NCBI GenBank assembly: GCA_946997485.1
Contig: CAMPVF010000001.1
Location: forward strand, 62,001 to 126,000
Reading direction: 5' to 3'
DNA: 64,000 nt
From: an uncultured Atopobium sp.
GTDB lineage: Bacteria; Actinomycetota; Coriobacteriia; Coriobacteriales; Atopobiaceae
Numbering within the stretch: position 1 is the stretch's first letter; each line of letters opens with the position of its first letter. The notes beneath the pieces were generated by a model. It did no database searches. It saw nothing but the letters and a program-made list of their open reading frames with translations, and was not told where the DNA came from. Positions 61,841-64,000 of the stretch are shown piece after piece. Made by a program: the position numbers and the translations under genes.

Positions 61841-63040
61841 CTATGCTTTAATTTCTTCAAAGATTTTTTGATGACCTTTATCAAAGGTAATAACAAGCGT
61901 AGATTTAACAGGATCGCCCGTGCCAGCAAAGGAGATAGCACCGGTAACGCCATCGACGCTGCCGCTTGCAATAGCATCGATAACTGCTTGTCTATAGTCG
62001 TCGGAACCGGCACTTACGCCGCCTTTTTCCTCAACCGTGTTAAGAGCCGAGCATAAAATAAGCGCTGCATCATAGCCAAGCGCGCAGAAGTTTGTAGGTG
62101 GTTTGCTATACTCAGCCGTGTAATCGGCAACAAATTTCTTAACGGCCTCATTGTCGTTTTCAACGATGAAGGCACAGTCGTAGAAACAGCCTTCGAGGTC
62201 TTCGTTTGAAGCATATTGTGTTGAGCCGTCAATCATATTTGCCCAACCGTCGGCGCCCAAAAATACGCCCTTGTAACCAAGCTGACGCGCCTGGGTGATG
62301 ATTTTACCAGAGTCTTGATAATAGTTAGGACAGAAAATAGCTTTTGGCGAGGTTGCAAGAATGCTGGTGAGCTGGGCGTTAAAGTCAACGTCGCCCGCGG
62401 CGTACGCCTGGCTCGAAGTTACGGTAATACCGTTTTTCTTACACGACTCTTCAAAAATTTTGTCAATGCCTGCTTCGTAGTCGCCACCGGAGTTGTAAAT
62501 GCAGCCAACTGTAGTATACCCTTGCTTTTTGGCAAACTCTGCCATAACAACGCCCTGGAATGCGTCGGTCATAGTTGCACGAAATGCATTTTTACCATAG
62601 GTTACAAAGCTGGGCACCGTGGCCGATGCGCTCACGAGCGGCATGTTGTCGCGGGCAGATACCTGCGCAACTGCAACAGATGGTGTTGATGTAACGTCGC
62701 CCAAAATACCAACAACGCCGGCATCGAGCATTTTTTCGTAGACATTTTTAGCCTCGGTTGCATCGCCTTTTTCGTCTTCAACCATAAGCTTAACTTGCTT
62801 GCCGTGTGCACCGCCGTTTGCGTTAAACTGCTTTACACACAACTCAATACCCGAACGAACAGCTAAACCATATTGTGCAACGTCGCCCGTAAATGGACCC
62901 ATTACACCAACGAGCAACTCGTCTGATTTGCCTTGAGAGGCCGCATTATTATTGCAACCGCTAATAATGGACACGCCTCCCATCGTAGCTGCTAAAACCG
63001 CACTGCGCACCAATGAGCGTCTTGTGAGATTCTGTGTCAT
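61841..63040 (-). CDS. livK: Branched-chain amino acid ABC transporter substrate-binding lipoprotein LivK
   Basis: 399 residues. The N-terminus TRRSLVRSAVLAATMGGVSIISGC has a twin-arginine pair, hydrophobic stretch and lipobox (SGC), so it is probably a Tat-exported lipoprotein. The rest is the type I periplasmic fold: LLVGVMGPFTGDVAQYGLAVRSGIEL, GDVTSTPSVAVAQVSARDNMPLVSASAT and AFRATMTDAFQGVVMAEF. First gene of the liv operon, with AAAGGAGG before the ATG; a 189-bp gap to livH lets it be expressed above the rest. Ligand may be Leu/Ile/Val or another amino acid. Confidence 0.95.
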   Translation of the reverse strand: MTQNLTRRSLVRSAVLAATMGGVSIISGCNNNAASQGKSDELLVGVMGPFTGDVAQYGLAVRSGIELCVKQFNANGGAHGKQVKLMVEDEKGDATEAKNVYEKMLDAGVVGILGDVTSTPSVAVAQVSARDNMPLVSASATVPSFVTYGKNAFRATMTDAFQGVVMAEFAKKQGYTTVGCIYNSGGDYEAGIDKIFEESCKKNGITVTSSQAYAAGDVDFNAQLTSILATSPKAIFCPNYYQDSGKIITQARQLGYKGVFLGADGWANMIDGSTQYASNEDLEGCFYDCAFIVENDNEAVKKFVADYTAEYSKPPTNFCALGYDAALILCSALNTVEEKGGVSAGSDDYRQAVIDAIASGSVDGVTGAISFAGTGDPVKSTLVITFDKGHQKIFEEIKA

Positions 63041-63360
63041 CGTAGCCTCCTTTATCGTGCGAAAACCAAAAAATGATGAGTGGTTTTCTTTGTAGGGTTG
63101 TTATGACACACATTCTAAAAGCCTTCTTTCAATTTTTTTTGGCGATGTGCGTTTCGTTATTATTTGTTAACAATTTATTCGAAAATACAAAATAAATTCT
63201 CCGATTTAATCGTTTTAGCGACGGTATATGAAGGATAATACCAATTTTTTTGTATACGCGTTTACGAATACTCATGTATCATGCATAGACTGCAGCACAC
63301 GTGCAAATGTCTGAGGTTATAGTGATATGAATGGAATTTTGTTGAGGGTACTGCGTATAA
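63041..63360. other. livK promoter region
   Basis: 320 bp, AT-rich. An 8-bp hairpin GAAAACCA / TGGTTTTC (63061-63068, 63081-63088) lies in the livK leader, 20 bp before its start. A palindrome TTGTTAACAA at 63164-63173 is a candidate operator. No gene is convincing here. Confidence 0.45.
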
Positions 63361-64000
63361 CTATAAAGCACGGCTCCGCACGTACGCCATATAAAAGCAA
63401 AGCATTGCTATGATTGTGCCAGCGAGTATACCTGCACTATCGATGGCAACATCCGTAAGCGCACCCCATCTTCCAGGGACAAACAACTGTATAACTTCAT
63501 CTACATATGCAATGGCAATGCATACGCACGCACTACGTACCGCGCTGCGCATGATGGCGTGACGATGAAGCGTGGTTTTATTTGCATGCGTAAGCTGAAG
63601 GCGTGCCAGGCGTACACAGGCGCACATGCAGCACAAATTGCCAAGCATCATGTACTCAAGTACATGCGCAGATTTACGCACAATAAGTATCATTACGTGC
63701 ATGTTTGTGATAGAAAGCAGCTGCCAAAAGCCACTAAGCGTGTGCACTACACTATCCGATTGGGCAGATGACTGCGTTGCATTGAGCGATGAGCAGCCCC
63801 AAATAAACAAACACCATAGCACACTTGCACACACTAAATAGATATACGCGCAGGTAAGCGAACGATAGGTTGAAGGTTCAGAATTGGGTTGAAGATTAAT
63901 GACGGGTTCAGGTTCAGGTTCAGGTTCAGGTTCAACCACAAGTTCAAGATTAACGACAGATTCACGTTCAATATGCGGTTTATCGAGCTGAAGTTGCGGC
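63361..64000 (-). CDS. VanZ-family membrane protein, partial
   Basis: The frame is open from the stop at 63361 to the window edge, so the start may lie beyond 64000; a GTG at 63939 is possible but has no binding site. At least four hydrophobic segments; SAHVLEYMMLG and YVDEVIQLFVPGRWGALTDVAIDSAGILAG are the VanZ core motifs. VanZ proteins lower teicoplanin binding in some Gram-positives; most chromosomal members are of unknown role. A (EP)5 run in the N-terminal part is made by five 6-bp GGTTCA repeats (63905-63934). Confidence 0.85.
   Translation of the reverse strand, partial: PQLQLDKPHIERESVVNLELVVEPEPEPEPEPVINLQPNSEPSTYRSLTCAYIYLVCASVLWCLFIWGCSSLNATQSSAQSDSVVHTLSGFWQLLSITNMHVMILIVRKSAHVLEYMMLGNLCCMCACVRLARLQLTHANKTTLHRHAIMRSAVRSACVCIAIAYVDEVIQLFVPGRWGALTDVAIDSAGILAGTIIAMLCFYMAYVRSRAL
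63905..63934. repeat. Five GGTTCA repeats
   Basis: Five exact 6-bp units encoding Glu-Pro five times in the VanZ-family protein on the minus strand. The unit length is a multiple of three, so slippage changes length without frameshift. Confidence 0.85.

Noticed and set aside
63328..63414. 28-codon plus-strand frame starting MNGILLRVL
   Set aside because: Mostly antisense to the VanZ gene's end, with a weak binding site; probably chance.

Overview
The window looks like chromosome from a Coriobacteriia-type actinobacterium of middling GC, possibly near Cryptobacterium or other Eggerthellaceae. This is inferred from gene content and codon style (uvrB next to coaE, DUF2304/DUF6541 membrane proteins, a dha operon with dhaS/dhaQ, many flavoproteins), not from a marker gene. 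Genes are densely packed on both strands. uvrA, uvrB and the 5' part of uvrC all lie within about 44 kb.

Layout. 1-9000: uvrC (partial), a fumarate-reductase-type flavoprotein, an orphan RelB/DinJ antitoxin in an AT-rich patch, murJ, ybaK, uvrA. 9001-17640: a phosphocholine (lic) locus made of a DMT transporter in the LicB position, a fused wHTH-LicC-LicA enzyme, a Wzx-type flippase and two LicD phosphotransferases, with two GT2 glycosyltransferases. 17678-33547: rhamnose polysaccharide genes (rmlABCD, three very large GT2 proteins) interrupted by a plus-strand GT2/DUF2304/DUF6541 cassette. Together 9-34 kb probably build and decorate one rhamnose-containing, phosphocholine-modified cell-surface polymer.

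33701-45742: a secreted hydrolase-like protein with three C-terminal repeats, an Mrp ATPase, two flavoproteins, an orphan PTS EIIB with a GntR regulator, uvrB, a lytic transglycosylase, coaE and a small zinc-ribbon membrane protein. 45743-46468 holds no convincing gene but is rich in structure: a long hairpin, two opposed terminators, and a perfect 31-bp inverted repeat. 46469-51108: a complete dihydroxyacetone module (glpF-dhaM-dhaL-dhaK divergent from dhaS-dhaQ) with a DhaS-type operator. 51203-52949: cutC, a Panacea-domain antitoxin with a 38-codon single-TM peptide beside it, tRNA-Lys and tRNA-His. 53335-57773: a cell-wall-anchored adhesin preceded by a 13-codon leader ORF. 57898-63040: a livFGMHK branched-chain amino acid ABC transporter. 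63361-64000: a VanZ-family protein running off the window.

Recurring theme: short in-frame tandem repeats and Ala/Pro/Thr/His-rich insertions decorate otherwise conserved proteins (MurJ, both flavoproteins at 36-40 kb, UvrB, LivM, VanZ).
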